Shown piece by piece: positions 25,484 through 34,173 of a stretch of DNA of 64,000 nt. The notes below the pieces were generated by a model. The model saw nothing but the letters and a program-made list of their open reading frames with translations. It was not told the DNA's origin and made no database searches. Every line of letters starts with the position of its first letter. Position 1 is the first letter of the stretch. Made by a program: the position numbers and the translations under genes. Source of the stretch: Butyricicoccus_A sp963601915 (lineage in GTDB: Bacteria; Bacillota; Clostridia; Oscillospirales; Butyricicoccaceae); contig CAVCGL010000007.1 of assembly GCA_963601915.1 (NCBI GenBank), positions 62,001-126,000 of the forward strand, given 5' to 3'.

Positions 25484-26696
25484 CCGTGAAAAGTATGTTG
25501 CATCCGGCGGCCCGGACGGCGGCGACGGCGGCCGCGGTGGCTCCGTTGTCTTTCAGGTAGACGACAATTTGTCCACACTGATGGACTTCCGATACAAGAG
25601 AAAGTATAAAGCAGAGCCGGGCGAGCAGGGCGGCAGCAAGCGCTGCACCGGCAAGGACGGCAAGAACTTGGTTATTCGTGTGCCGCGCGGCACGATTCTG
25701 CGCGACGCAAAGAGCGGACAGGTTATCAAGGATCTGTCGGATTCCGAGCCGTTTATCGCGGCAAAGGGCGGCCGCGGCGGCTGGGGCAATGTGCACTTCG
25801 CAACCCCGACCCGCCAGACACCGCGATTTGCCAAGCCGGGAATGCCGGGACAGGAGCTGGAAATTCGTCTGGAGCTGAAGCTGCTCGCTGACGTTGGTCT
25901 GGTTGGCTTCCCGAACGTCGGCAAGTCCACGCTGCTGTCTATGGCGTCCGCAGCTCGTCCGAAGATCGCAAACTATCACTTTACCACGCTGGTTCCGAAT
26001 CTGGGCGTGGTGCGCATTGGTGACGGCGAGTCCTTCGTTATGGCGGACATTCCGGGCATTATTGAAGGTGCATCGGAAGGCGCCGGTCTGGGTCATGACT
26101 TCCTGCGTCACATTGACCGCTGCCGCCTGCTGCTGCACGTTGTCGATGCAGCGGGAAGCGAAGGCCGCGACCCGATTGACGATCTGAACAAGATCAATGA
26201 CGAGCTGGCGCAGTATTCGATGGATCTCGAAAACCGCCCGCAGATTGTTGTTGCCAACAAAATCGACCTGTTCTACGATGACGATCACTCCAAGTTGGAT
26301 GAGATTCGCCAGTGGGCAGAAGATCACGGCTTTGCCTATGCAGAGATGTCTGCGGCAACCAATCAGGGCGTGCGCGAGCTGATGAATATGACATGGCACG
26401 CGCTCGAAGAGCTGCCGCCGGTACTCGTCTATGAGCCGGAATTCGTGCCGGAGCCGGTGGACAAGCCGGTTACGGAGGAATCCATCACGTATCGCCGCAT
26501 GAACGAGTACTATATCGTTGAGGGCGAGTGGATTGACCGCCTGTTCGCGTCCATCAACTTTGATGACTATGAGTCCCGCCAGTATCTCGACCGCCGCCTG
26601 CGCAGCGCTGGTGTCTTTGATAAGCTGGAAGAGATGGGCATCAAGGACGGCGATCCGGTTGTTATTGGCGAAATGGAATTTGAGTACGAGAGATAA
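25410..26696 (+). CDS. obgE: GTPase ObgE/CgtA
   Basis: Essential ribosome-associated GTPase (428 aa). Glycine-rich Obg domain at about 1-157 (GGDGGRGGSVVF, GGRGGWGNVHF), then G1 GFPNVGKSTLL near 166, G3 DIPGIIEGASEGAGLGHDFLRH near 212, NKIDLF near 282, and a C-terminal OCT domain. ATG 25410 has AAAGGAG at 25396-25402. The upstream promoter and ribosome binding region were hit by a tandem duplication that leaves this copy intact but behind a short overlapping reading frame. Confidence 0.97.
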   Translation: MPQFIDTAKIWIQSGKGGDGKVSFHREKYVASGGPDGGDGGRGGSVVFQVDDNLSTLMDFRYKRKYKAEPGEQGGSKRCTGKDGKNLVIRVPRGTILRDAKSGQVIKDLSDSEPFIAAKGGRGGWGNVHFATPTRQTPRFAKPGMPGQELEIRLELKLLADVGLVGFPNVGKSTLLSMASAARPKIANYHFTTLVPNLGVVRIGDGESFVMADIPGIIEGASEGAGLGHDFLRHIDRCRLLLHVVDAAGSEGRDPIDDLNKINDELAQYSMDLENRPQIVVANKIDLFYDDDHSKLDEIRQWAEDHGFAYAEMSAATNQGVRELMNMTWHALEELPPVLVYEPEFVPEPVDKPVTEESITYRRMNEYYIVEGEWIDRLFASINFDDYESRQYLDRRLRSAGVFDKLEEMGIKDGDPVVIGEMEFEYER

Positions 26697-26730
26697 TCTT
26701 GCGCTCTGATTGCTCATAAAGCATAAAAAT

Positions 26731-26765
26731 AAGGCATTTAGGTAGAGATACTTAGATGCCTTTTT
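26731..26765 (+). terminator. Terminator of obgE
   Basis: A 12-14-bp stem with one G-T pair (26731-26744 with 26749-26761), GAGA loop, then five T. Confidence 0.9.
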
Positions 26766-26768
26766 AAA

Positions 26769-26797
26769 TTGACGAAGAGCTGATCATATGCTATTAT
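26769..26797 (+). promoter_or_regulatory. Promoter of the EcsC-like gene
   Basis: TTGACG (26769-26774), 17-bp spacer, TATTAT (26792-26797) with a TGC extended -10. Confidence 0.8.
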
Positions 26798-26827
26798 GGG
26801 GTCAAAGATCATAAAGGTGGGAATGAT

Positions 26828-27832
26828 ATGGCAAACAAATGGTTAGATAAGGGATTAAAAGCTGTTCAAAAAGGGGTAAAGGATTTTGGGGAGAGTGTTG
26901 CTCCTCAGATTGGAAAAGGCGTTATGGATGCGGCTGAAAATGCTGGGGAAATTGTCGCAAAGGGAACAAAAGCAGTTACTTCAGTGGGAAAAAATGCTAC
27001 TGATGCAGTTATGAATCAATTGGACATGAATCATGATGGAAACGTAGATATAGCAGATATTATTACGCTTGGATTGAAAACGCCGGGAGTACGTGTCGAC
27101 CGTGAAGCATTTCTGCGAAAAGAATTTAAGATTCATTATAGTGAAGAAATGGTAGAACAAGCTATCGAAAAAACACCGGCAATTGCAGGAATCCCAGCTG
27201 ATGACATTGACAAAATTGCTGATGATGTTATTCGTTATGAGAGATACTGCGTATCTGGTATTTCTGCGGTGCTAGGCACACCGGGTGGTGTAGCTGTGCC
27301 TGCTACAATGGCGGCAGATATTATTCAATATTACGGATATATGCTGCGAACAGCACAAAAATTGATGTATTTGTATGGATTCCCGCAGATTGTAACGAGT
27401 GAAGAAGAAACAGAGATTGATTCTGCAACGATGAATTTGCTGATTATTGCGATGGGTGTCATGTTTGGCGTAGCAGGTGCCAATAGTGCAATTAGAAAAA
27501 TGGCACAAGCTATGGGAAATGGTGTACAAAAACAGCTGATGAAACAGGCGCTCACAAAAGGAACTGTTTATCCGATTGTAAAGAGTATTGCGAAATGGTT
27601 TCATGTGCGCATGACGAAGGAAATTTTTACAGGTTTCTTCAAGAAGGCAATACCGGTTGTCGGTGGCGTTGTTGGTGGAGGAATTACATATGCTTCTTTC
27701 AAACCGTGCTGTGACAGACTGAAAGATAATTTGAGGGATACAAAACTTTCCAATTTGAATTACGAAGAAAACGAAGAAGAAACGGAAATCTATGACGCTA
27801 TTGTGACAGAAGTAGACGAAACGGAAGAATGA
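26828..27832 (+). CDS. EcsC-like protein with an EF-hand loop
   Basis: Protein of 334 aa. Residues 1-62 form an amphipathic Lys/Gly/Ala-rich helix region. Residues 66-77 (DMNHDGNVDIAD) match a calcium-binding EF-hand or dockerin-type loop, with acidic or Asn residues at positions 1, 3, 5, 7, 9 and 12. Residues about 140-190 (GTPGGVAVPATMAADI...LMYLYGF) resemble the EcsC family core, and several hydrophobic stretches follow. The C-terminal tail is very acidic. EcsC proteins have no firm function. Codon use is more A+T-rich than its neighbours, which may mean recent transfer. It is a single gene with its own promoter and terminator. Confidence 0.7.
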   Translation: MANKWLDKGLKAVQKGVKDFGESVAPQIGKGVMDAAENAGEIVAKGTKAVTSVGKNATDAVMNQLDMNHDGNVDIADIITLGLKTPGVRVDREAFLRKEFKIHYSEEMVEQAIEKTPAIAGIPADDIDKIADDVIRYERYCVSGISAVLGTPGGVAVPATMAADIIQYYGYMLRTAQKLMYLYGFPQIVTSEEETEIDSATMNLLIIAMGVMFGVAGANSAIRKMAQAMGNGVQKQLMKQALTKGTVYPIVKSIAKWFHVRMTKEIFTGFFKKAIPVVGGVVGGGITYASFKPCCDRLKDNLRDTKLSNLNYEENEEETEIYDAIVTEVDETEE

Positions 27833-27834
27833 GA

Positions 27835-27877
27835 AAAACTCCCTGTCAGAGGATAAAATCCGACGATAGGGAGTTTT
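27835..27877. terminator. Bidirectional terminator between convergent genes
   Basis: AAAACTCCCT (27835-27844) pairs with AGGGAGTTTT (27868-27877); each strand ends in four or five T. It serves the EcsC-like gene and the convergent DUF2798 gene. Confidence 0.82.
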
Positions 27878-27889
27878 GCTATGCAGTTA

Positions 27890-28387
27890 TTATTCCGCCG
27901 GAGCGCCTACCGGTGCACCAGCGTTTCCGTTTGCGAGCTGCTTGCGGAAGATGGTGCGGAACACCAGACGGACGAACGGGCCGCAGTAGCAGAACTGCCA
28001 CAGGAAGGCTGCAGGAAGGTTCATGCCCCAGGTCTGGATGAAGGTTACAAAGGACGGATTGTCCTTGAACAGAATCGTTGCAATCAGGCTCATGATCGGA
28101 CACATGATGGCGCAAATGCAGAAGGAAATCGCATAGGTGATGAACTGCGGACGATCCGTCGGGCGCATGACCTTGAATGCAAGCATCGGAGCAATCTTAC
28201 CGACAACGAAGAACTCCAAAATAAAAGCGACCGGCCACATAATCGGCATCTCGTGCAGAGCGGCAAGGAAGGTTGCACCGGTAACGCCGCCCATGTTGAG
28301 TGCAACGTTATAGCAGATCATACCGTATACCATACATCCTGCCATGATGATCGTAAAGATAGCGTCTTGAAATTTGTTTTGAGGCAT
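27890..28387 (-). CDS. DUF2798 membrane protein
   Basis: Small membrane protein (165 aa) with four hydrophobic helices arranged as two related halves: FQDAIFTIIMAGCMVYGM and RPQFITYAISFCICAIMCPIM, each resembling the DUF2798 unit. Its function is unknown. The Pro/Gly/Ala-rich tail is probably cytoplasmic and disordered. The ribosome binding site TTGGAGAA lies about 10 nt upstream. A terminator-like hairpin stands in the leader between its promoter and start. Confidence 0.8.
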   Translation of the reverse strand: MPQNKFQDAIFTIIMAGCMVYGMICYNVALNMGGVTGATFLAALHEMPIMWPVAFILEFFVVGKIAPMLAFKVMRPTDRPQFITYAISFCICAIMCPIMSLIATILFKDNPSFVTFIQTWGMNLPAAFLWQFCYCGPFVRLVFRTIFRKQLANGNAGAPVGAPAE

Positions 28388-28431
28388 TTTTTCAAATTCT
28401 CCAATCGTTTTGTATTTGATATTTTCGCAAT

Positions 28432-28471
28432 AAAAAAGAGCTAAACGGGAAACTTTCGTCTCGTTTAGCTC
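28432..28471 (-). terminator. Terminator-like hairpin in the DUF2798 leader
   Basis: On the minus strand a 13-bp stem with one G-T pair (28459-28471 with 28438-28450) is followed by six T. It lies 45 bp before the start codon and about 20 nt after the predicted transcription start, so it could act as an attenuator or end a short RNA. Confidence 0.7.
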
Positions 28472-28496
28472 ACTGCGACTACCATTAATTGCATTT

Positions 28497-28505
28497 ATTA
28501 TAGCA
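28497..28505 (-). promoter_or_regulatory. Extended -10 promoter on the minus strand
   Basis: Minus-strand TGCTATAAT, a perfect -10 with TGn extension. The -35 region at the right distance (TTATCT) is weak. Confidence 0.55.
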
Positions 28506-28646
28506 TGGATTTTGCAAGAAGATAAGTGCTTTTTTGAAATTTTTCAAATTTCGTCAGGGTGTATAACAGAAGCATGAAAATAGATGCAGATTTGTATAGA
28601 TGTCCGGCAGAAAATATCGTATGATAGACGAAAAGGAGATGATAGC

Positions 28647-29438
28647 ATGAAACTGTCTATGGCACAGATGTCCATGAGTGAAAATCCGGCGCAGAATCTG
28701 AAAAAGAGCTTGGATTTTTGCGACGCGGCGAGAGAATCTGACCTGTTATTCTTTCCGGAGATTCAGTGTACGCCATTTTTTCCGCAGTACGAAAAGCGCG
28801 ATGTCAGTGCGTACCTGATGCAGCCGGACGGCGAGCAGGTACAGGCGTTTTGCAAAAAGGCGAAACAGCATCAGCTCTATCTTTCCCCGAATTTGTATTT
28901 ACAGCAAAACACGGGAAACTATGACACGTCGCTGTGGATTGAACCGGATGGAACACTGGCAGGCGCGGCCAAAATGGTACATATCGCGCAGGCAGAACAA
29001 TTTTATGAACAGGATTATTATACGCCGTCTGACGATGGATTTCATGTGTTTGACACTCCGTTCGGAAAGATCGGCATTGTCATTTGTTATGACAGACACT
29101 TGCCGGAGAGCATTCGCACATGTACTTTGATGGGTGCCAATTTGATTCTGATTCCGACAGCCAATACCAAAGCGGAACCGATGGAATTGTTTGAATGGGA
29201 GATTCGCGTGCAGGCCATGCAAAATCAGGTATTTATTGCCATGTGCAATCGTGTGGGAGTAGAGGGCACCATGCATTTTGCGGGAGAATCTCTCGTTGTG
29301 CACCCGAGCGGAGAGGTTATTAAGAAAGCGGATGACACCGAACAATGGATAACCTGTGAGATTGATTTAGAAGAATCCAAGCGCTGGCAGAAAAATAAGC
29401 CGTATTTGCATACCAGACGGCCGGAGTGGTATTTATAA
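28647..29438 (+). CDS. Carbon-nitrogen hydrolase (nitrilase superfamily)
   Basis: Cytoplasmic amidase-type enzyme (263 aa). The catalytic triad is visible: E in FFPEIQCTPFF near residue 42, K in AAKMVHIAQ near 110, and the nucleophile C in GIVICYDRHLPES near 144. Closest in look to N-carbamoylputrescine amidase or omega-amidase types, but the substrate cannot be read. ATG 28647 follows AAAGGAGATGATAGC. Its stop is immediately next to the stop of the convergent tmcAL gene, with no terminator between. Confidence 0.88.
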   Translation: MKLSMAQMSMSENPAQNLKKSLDFCDAARESDLLFFPEIQCTPFFPQYEKRDVSAYLMQPDGEQVQAFCKKAKQHQLYLSPNLYLQQNTGNYDTSLWIEPDGTLAGAAKMVHIAQAEQFYEQDYYTPSDDGFHVFDTPFGKIGIVICYDRHLPESIRTCTLMGANLILIPTANTKAEPMELFEWEIRVQAMQNQVFIAMCNRVGVEGTMHFAGESLVVHPSGEVIKKADDTEQWITCEIDLEESKRWQKNKPYLHTRRPEWYL

Positions 29439-30611
29439 AGGCTTTTCGATGTATGGCGTCTGCTTCCAGTCTTGCCCCGCAGGAGAGGGGAAATAATATA
29501 AGTCATCGGCGTGCACGGTAAAATTCCATTGCTTTTGCGCGGAATCGGACAGCTTTCGCGCCTGCGTTGGCTTTACAATAACAGGGAGCGGACAAGTTTT
29601 TTTCATCGCTTTTAATACTTGCTGTCCGCGGGCGTTCATGCCGAGAACCGTGATGAATGCGAGCGGCGCCGCCGCGATGTCTTGCGTCAAGCCGAGATAG
29701 GCGCACAGCGTCAAACGGCGCACCCGGCTGAGCAGATGCCGACGAGAACGCGTGCGTTCCCATAGCTCCTCTAAGCTCTGAGAGACTTGACACGCGGCGT
29801 AGAATCGGTGTTCCAGACCTTCGGATACACCGGGCAATTGGGCAATATATTCGGGTGTCAGGCGGCGCAGATAAGGCAGGACAGCCGGTGCGAGATCCTG
29901 CCAGCTGTGGCGGCGCGCCGTCACAGCTGGCTCTCGATACTCAGGCGGGAGAAGCTGCATAGCGGTTTGTACCGTTCCGGCATGGAATTGCGCGCGGATA
30001 TAGCTTGCAGAGGGAATATTATCTATCGGCGTGCCGTCGTGCGCTGCGCCGATGCGGCGCACAGCAATCGGCTGAATATGGGGGCAATACTTGCGGATCG
30101 CACGACAGTATTGCACGGCGAGTAAATCATTGGGAGACGCGAGCAGCGGTGCCAGCTCCGGACACAGCGTCTGTGCGGTCTGCTGTGCAGCTTGCGCATA
30201 GCTGATGCCGCTGGCAAGATGTTCGCGCAAGGTCTGTGCAAAGATTGGCTTGTCCATCCATTGCGCCAGCTGCATGAGCGTCTGCTCGGTTCCGCTCTCA
30301 CAGCCGAACGAAAGATGTGTCACACAGCCGAGAGATGCCGCCAAACGAACGCCGCCTTCAGCGAAGCCTTCTGCCGAAGAAAGCGCGGCAGAGATCGGAA
30401 GCTCTAAGACGAGATCCGGCCCGCCTGCGCGAATGGCGCAGGACGCACGGAAATATTTGTCCCACAGCGCTGGTTCGCCGCGCTGGACAAAGCAGCCGCT
30501 CATGATGGAAATCATGCAGCAATCCGGCATTCGGCGCAAAATTTCTCGGATTTGGAACAGATGTCCGGCGTGAAATGGGTTATACTCTGTAATAACAGCA
30601 CAAACTTTCAT
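29433..30611 (-). CDS. tmcAL: tRNA(Met) cytidine acetate ligase TmcAL
   Basis: Nucleotidyltransferase-like enzyme (392 aa) that forms ac4C34 in elongator tRNA-Met using acetate and ATP. It begins MKVCAVITEYNPFHAGHLFQ with the HxGH nucleotide motif; SASYIRAQ and GLEHRF are further family segments. ATG 30611 is the family start; the open frame upstream is not conserved-looking. It is divergent from ackA, whose product also uses acetate. Confidence 0.93.
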   Translation of the reverse strand: MKVCAVITEYNPFHAGHLFQIREILRRMPDCCMISIMSGCFVQRGEPALWDKYFRASCAIRAGGPDLVLELPISAALSSAEGFAEGGVRLAASLGCVTHLSFGCESGTEQTLMQLAQWMDKPIFAQTLREHLASGISYAQAAQQTAQTLCPELAPLLASPNDLLAVQYCRAIRKYCPHIQPIAVRRIGAAHDGTPIDNIPSASYIRAQFHAGTVQTAMQLLPPEYREPAVTARRHSWQDLAPAVLPYLRRLTPEYIAQLPGVSEGLEHRFYAACQVSQSLEELWERTRSRRHLLSRVRRLTLCAYLGLTQDIAAAPLAFITVLGMNARGQQVLKAMKKTCPLPVIVKPTQARKLSDSAQKQWNFTVHADDLYYFPSPAGQDWKQTPYIEKPL

Positions 30612-30640
30612 AAAAACCTCCAAATTTCTTGAGAAAACAG

Positions 30641-30669
30641 TTGAGAAATTTGATAAAGCGGTGTAAAAT
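30641..30669 (+). promoter_or_regulatory. Promoter of ackA
   Basis: TTGAGA (30641-30646), 17-bp spacer, TAAAAT (30664-30669). AAATTTCT at 30622-30629 and AGAAATTT at 30644-30651 form an inverted repeat over the -35. Confidence 0.72.
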
Positions 30670-30701
30670 AGAATTAAGTATATTGTACTATTTTGGCGAT
30701 A

Positions 30702-30713
30702 TTCTTGCAAGAA
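30702..30713. promoter_or_regulatory. 12-bp palindrome in the ackA leader
   Basis: TTCTTGCAAGAA is a perfect palindrome about 25 bp after the predicted transcription start. It could be an operator; no regulator is assigned. Confidence 0.35.
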
Positions 30714-30744
30714 ATAATCATTGGATAAAGGAGACCAAAGAGAA

Positions 30745-31950
30745 ATGAATGTTTTGGTAATCAACGCAGGCAGCTCTTCCCTGAAGTATCAGCTCTTCAA
30801 CATGGACAACAAGGCTGTTCTGGCTAAGGGTCTGTGCGAGAGAATCGGTATTGATGGCCGTCTGACTCACACCAACCCGAACAAGGAAGAGAAGTACAAG
30901 GCAGAGATTCCGATGAAGGATCATGCTGATGCAATCCGCGCTGTCATCAACATCCTGATTGACAAGGAGTGGGGCGTTATCGAGTCTATGTCTGAGATCG
31001 ATGCTGTCGGTCATCGTGTCGTACACGGCGGCGAGTACTTTGCTGATTCCGTTCTCATCAATGATGAAGTTATCAAGGCAATTGAGGCTTGCGTACCGCT
31101 GGCACCGCTGCACAACACCGCAAACCTGATTGGTATCAGCGCGTGCAAGGACGTTATGGGCGAGAATATCCCGCAGGTAGCTGTATTTGATACCGCTTTC
31201 CATCAGACCATGCCGGCAGATCATTACATGTACGCTCTGCCGTATGAGTACTATGAGAAGTACAAGATCCGTCGCTACGGCTTCCACGGCACCTCCCATA
31301 AGTACGTTTCTCAGCAGGCTTCTGAGATGCTGGGTATTCCGATCGAGAACCTGCGCCTGATTACTTGCCATCTGGGCAACGGCTCTTCTATCGCTGCCAT
31401 CAAGGGCGGCAAGTCGATGGATACCTCCATGGGCTTTACCCCGTTGGCTGGTCTGCCGATGGGCACTCGTGCCGGTAACATTGACCCGGCTATCATCTCC
31501 TTCCTGTGCGACCATGAGCACAAGGGCGCAGATGAAATCATTGATGTTCTGAACAAGAAGTCCGGCATGCTGGGTATTTCCGGTGTATCCTCTGACTTCC
31601 GTGATCTGGATACTGCTATCGAAGAAGGCAACCCGCGCGCAAAGCTGGCAAAGGACATGTTCAACCTGTCCGTTAAGAAGATCATCGGCTCCTACATCGC
31701 TGAGATGGGCGGCGTTGATGCTATCGTATTCACCGCTGGCGTAGGCGAGAACGACCGTTCCGTTCGTTGGGACGTTTGCGAGCACATGGAGTATCTGGGC
31801 ATCAAGATCGACCCGGAGAAGAACAAGTACCGTGGCCGTCAGATGGATATTTCCATTGACTACGCACGTGTTCGTGTTCTGGTTATCCCGACCAACGAGG
31901 AGCTGGTAATCGCAGAAGATACCCAGCGCCTGGTAAACGAGGCAAAGTAA
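30745..31950 (+). CDS. ackA: Acetate kinase
   Basis: Makes ATP from acetyl phosphate in fermentation (401 aa). Seen: MNVLVINAGSSSLKYQLF, the GFHGTSHKYV and THLGNG-type CHLGNGSSIAAI motifs, SMDTSMGFTPL, and VFTAGVGENDR. ATG 30745 follows AAAGGAGACC. No pta gene is next to it. Codon bias points to high expression. Confidence 0.97.
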   Translation: MNVLVINAGSSSLKYQLFNMDNKAVLAKGLCERIGIDGRLTHTNPNKEEKYKAEIPMKDHADAIRAVINILIDKEWGVIESMSEIDAVGHRVVHGGEYFADSVLINDEVIKAIEACVPLAPLHNTANLIGISACKDVMGENIPQVAVFDTAFHQTMPADHYMYALPYEYYEKYKIRRYGFHGTSHKYVSQQASEMLGIPIENLRLITCHLGNGSSIAAIKGGKSMDTSMGFTPLAGLPMGTRAGNIDPAIISFLCDHEHKGADEIIDVLNKKSGMLGISGVSSDFRDLDTAIEEGNPRAKLAKDMFNLSVKKIIGSYIAEMGGVDAIVFTAGVGENDRSVRWDVCEHMEYLGIKIDPEKNKYRGRQMDISIDYARVRVLVIPTNEELVIAEDTQRLVNEAK

Positions 31951-31974
31951 TTCTGGATAGGAATTGACAAATGA

Positions 31975-32003
31975 GGGGCAGGAATTTCTTCCTGCCCCTT
32001 TTT
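31975..32003 (+). terminator. Terminator of ackA
   Basis: A perfect 10-bp stem GGGGCAGGAA/TTCCTGCCCC with a 4-nt loop and five T. Confidence 0.94.
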
Positions 32004-32018
32004 GTGTGCTCTGCGGAT

Positions 32019-32222
32019 TTATGAATTGGATGTGCCGCTGCGCAGTTTTGCGTAAAATGTGAGCGCCCACAATCCTGCAAGCCCGACCAGTGCATAAATC
32101 ACGCGGCTGACAAACGAACCCTGTCCGCCAAATAACACGCCGACGACATCCAGCCCGAAAAAACCGATGCATCCCCAGTTGATGGCACCGATAATGACGA
32201 GCGTCAGGATAAATTTGTCCAT
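32019..32222 (-). CDS. DUF378 membrane protein
   Basis: Small protein (67 aa) with two transmembrane helices: MDKFILTLVIIGAINWGCIG and VSRVIYALVGLAGLWAL, the DUF378 pattern with the conserved GAINWG. The function is unknown. AGGAGG precedes ATG 32222 at normal distance; the frame is open 14 codons further up but has no better start. Confidence 0.88.
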   Translation of the reverse strand: MDKFILTLVIIGAINWGCIGFFGLDVVGVLFGGQGSFVSRVIYALVGLAGLWALTFYAKLRSGTSNS

Positions 32223-32291
32223 ATATAGAAACCTCCTTTTCCATGCTGTTTGCAGTTTCTCCAATTTTTCGCATGGCTATACATGCTGCGC

Positions 32292-32320
32292 TTGTGTTTC
32301 TGGGCGTCTGGCAGTATAAT
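32292..32320 (+). promoter_or_regulatory. Promoter of the PHP-ispE genes
   Basis: TTGTGT (32292-32297), 17-bp spacer, perfect TATAAT (32315-32320). Confidence 0.75.
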
Positions 32321-32354
32321 AACTATATTGTTTGACGAAATGAGGAACAACAGA

Positions 32355-33230
32355 ATGCTGTTAGATCTGCACACCCATACAAAGTATTCTTACGATGCGG
32401 AAAATAAGCCTGTGCTTGACCACGTGACAAGCGCTGTGCAAAAAGGTGTTGCCGTTTTAGGCTTTACCGAGCATGTGGAATTTTTCCGAAAGGACACCTT
32501 GCAAGCATCGGATTTTGCGCCGGATACCGTGAATTTTTCCGGCTATCAAGAGGAAATTGCGCCGTTCCGAACCGGGAGAAGCATTATGCCGGATTTGGCG
32601 GCGGAGCAAAAAGATATTTTGGATGCGCAAAAAGTATATCAGGGTAAAATTACACTGCGTGCAGGCGTGGAGATCGGACAGCCGCACGCAGCACCGGAAC
32701 AGGCACATGCACTGATTCAGACGTATCCGTTTGATTATGTGATTGGCTCGATTCACCAGTTAGCTGATGATATGGACTTGTACTTTTATCGGTATGAATG
32801 CATTCATCCGGATGAATTTTGGGAAAAATACTTTATCGAGGTGCGGGAATTACTCGCGTTTGGGGAGATTCAGATTCTCGCGCATTTAGATTATCCGCTG
32901 CGGGTGATGAAGCTGCCGCACAATCAGCCGTCGCTCAAAGGATATATGAATTACGTCGATGAGGTTCTTCGGCTGCTGATTGCAAAGGATATTGCGCTGG
33001 AGAGCAATGCAAAGGGATTATATGGCTGGCAAAAAGAGGTTGGCCCGGAAGACTTTGTTTTGACGCGATATAAAGAATTGGGCGGTACGTTGATTACCGT
33101 TGGTTCGGATTCTCATGCGCCGGAAACCGTGGCGCGCGGCATCCCGCGTGCATTGGAGCGGCTGCGGGCAGCAGGTTTCCGATTTGTCACGGACTTTGAC
33201 AAGAAACGTATCATCCAACATGCATTATGA
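32355..33230 (+). CDS. PHP-domain phosphatase, HisJ-like
   Basis: PHP metallo-phosphoesterase (291 aa), probably histidinol-phosphate phosphatase. Metal-binding segments run through the protein: DLHTHTKYSYDA at 4-15, GFTEHVEF, GVEIGQPHA, GSIHQL, LAHLDYPLR and VGSDSHAPE. No his genes are nearby, so another phosphate ester is possible. ATG 32355 was chosen because it directly precedes the conserved LDLHTH start. Confidence 0.85.
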   Translation: MLLDLHTHTKYSYDAENKPVLDHVTSAVQKGVAVLGFTEHVEFFRKDTLQASDFAPDTVNFSGYQEEIAPFRTGRSIMPDLAAEQKDILDAQKVYQGKITLRAGVEIGQPHAAPEQAHALIQTYPFDYVIGSIHQLADDMDLYFYRYECIHPDEFWEKYFIEVRELLAFGEIQILAHLDYPLRVMKLPHNQPSLKGYMNYVDEVLRLLIAKDIALESNAKGLYGWQKEVGPEDFVLTRYKELGGTLITVGSDSHAPETVARGIPRALERLRAAGFRFVTDFDKKRIIQHAL

Positions 33231-33242
33231 CGGGAGAGGACA

Positions 33243-34127
33243 ATGAAACAGGCGTCCGTACAAGCACATGCAAAAATCAATCTGACACTAGATGTGACGG
33301 GCAGACGGCCCAATGGGTATCATGATGTCTGCATGGTCATGCAATCTATCGGCATTCATGATATTGTCACGGTTTCAACAGGAACCGGCGCGCAGGCGAT
33401 AGAACTGACGATTTCTCATTGCGATTTACCGGCAGATAACAGCAACCTGGCATATCGGGCGGCAGAGCTGTTTTTGCACACGACGCACAAGGAGTCGGAC
33501 GGAATACACATTCATATTGAAAAGCATAATCCGATTGCCGCAGGCCTTGCGGGCGGCAGTACGGACGCAGCAGCTGTATTGACGCTGCTCAACGACTTGT
33601 ATGAGACAGGACTGACCCGGGAGCAGCTGATGGAGATGGGATTAAAGCTCGGCGCGGATGTTCCGTTTTGCATAGCAGGCGGCACAATGCTGTCGGAAGG
33701 CATCGGAGAAATTCTCACACCGCTGCCGGATGCTCCGCAGGCGTTTGTCGTTCTGTGCAAACCGCTGGTAGCCGTGTCCACACCGGCGATTTATCAGGCG
33801 ATTGATGGCGTAGAGATTGCCAAGCGTCCGGATACACCAGCGATGCTCGATGCGCTGCGCAGCGGCGATTTGCAGATGGTTTCCCGTCAACTGTACAACG
33901 TCATGCAGCCGATTACGGCGCAGATGCATCCGGAGATTGACGAGATTTGCCAGACCATGCAGGAACAGGGCGCGCTCCATGCGATTATGAGCGGTTCCGG
34001 TCCGACTGTCTTTGGCCTGTTCGCAGACAAACAGCGGGCAGAGCGCACGAAACAGCTGCTCGCGCAGACGTATCAAGAAGTATTCCTCACAGATTTCAGT
34101 CGCGCGGGTCAGATTAAACAGGGGTAA
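33243..34127 (+). CDS. ispE: 4-diphosphocytidyl-2-C-methyl-D-erythritol kinase
   Basis: GHMP kinase (294 aa) of the MEP isoprenoid route. Seen: AHAKINLTLDVTGRRPNGYHDV at the N terminus, the ATP-binding PIAAGLAGGSTDAAAVL near residue 95, GADVPFC, and SGSGPTVFGLF near the end. Start ATG 33243 follows GGGAGAGGAC. A sigma-F-like promoter for spoIIR begins in its last codons. Confidence 0.96.
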   Translation: MKQASVQAHAKINLTLDVTGRRPNGYHDVCMVMQSIGIHDIVTVSTGTGAQAIELTISHCDLPADNSNLAYRAAELFLHTTHKESDGIHIHIEKHNPIAAGLAGGSTDAAAVLTLLNDLYETGLTREQLMEMGLKLGADVPFCIAGGTMLSEGIGEILTPLPDAPQAFVVLCKPLVAVSTPAIYQAIDGVEIAKRPDTPAMLDALRSGDLQMVSRQLYNVMQPITAQMHPEIDEICQTMQEQGALHAIMSGSGPTVFGLFADKQRAERTKQLLAQTYQEVFLTDFSRAGQIKQG

Positions 34128-34140
34128 AACCGGCTATACT
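34112..34140 (+). promoter_or_regulatory. Sigma-F-like promoter of spoIIR
   Basis: GATTA (34112-34116), 15-bp spacer, GGCTATACT (34132-34140). The -10 fits GGnnAnAnT completely and the -35 fits GYWTA at four of five positions, with the spacing expected for sigma-F. spoIIR is a sigma-F gene in B. subtilis. Confidence 0.7.
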
Positions 34141-34173
34141 TCCAGTATCACAAATCTGGAAGGAGTCGATACC

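Noticed and set aside
30718..32274. Minus-strand open frame of 518 codons opposite ackA
   Set aside because: Shadow of ackA that also runs through its terminator; the true minus-strand gene there is the short DUF378 protein.
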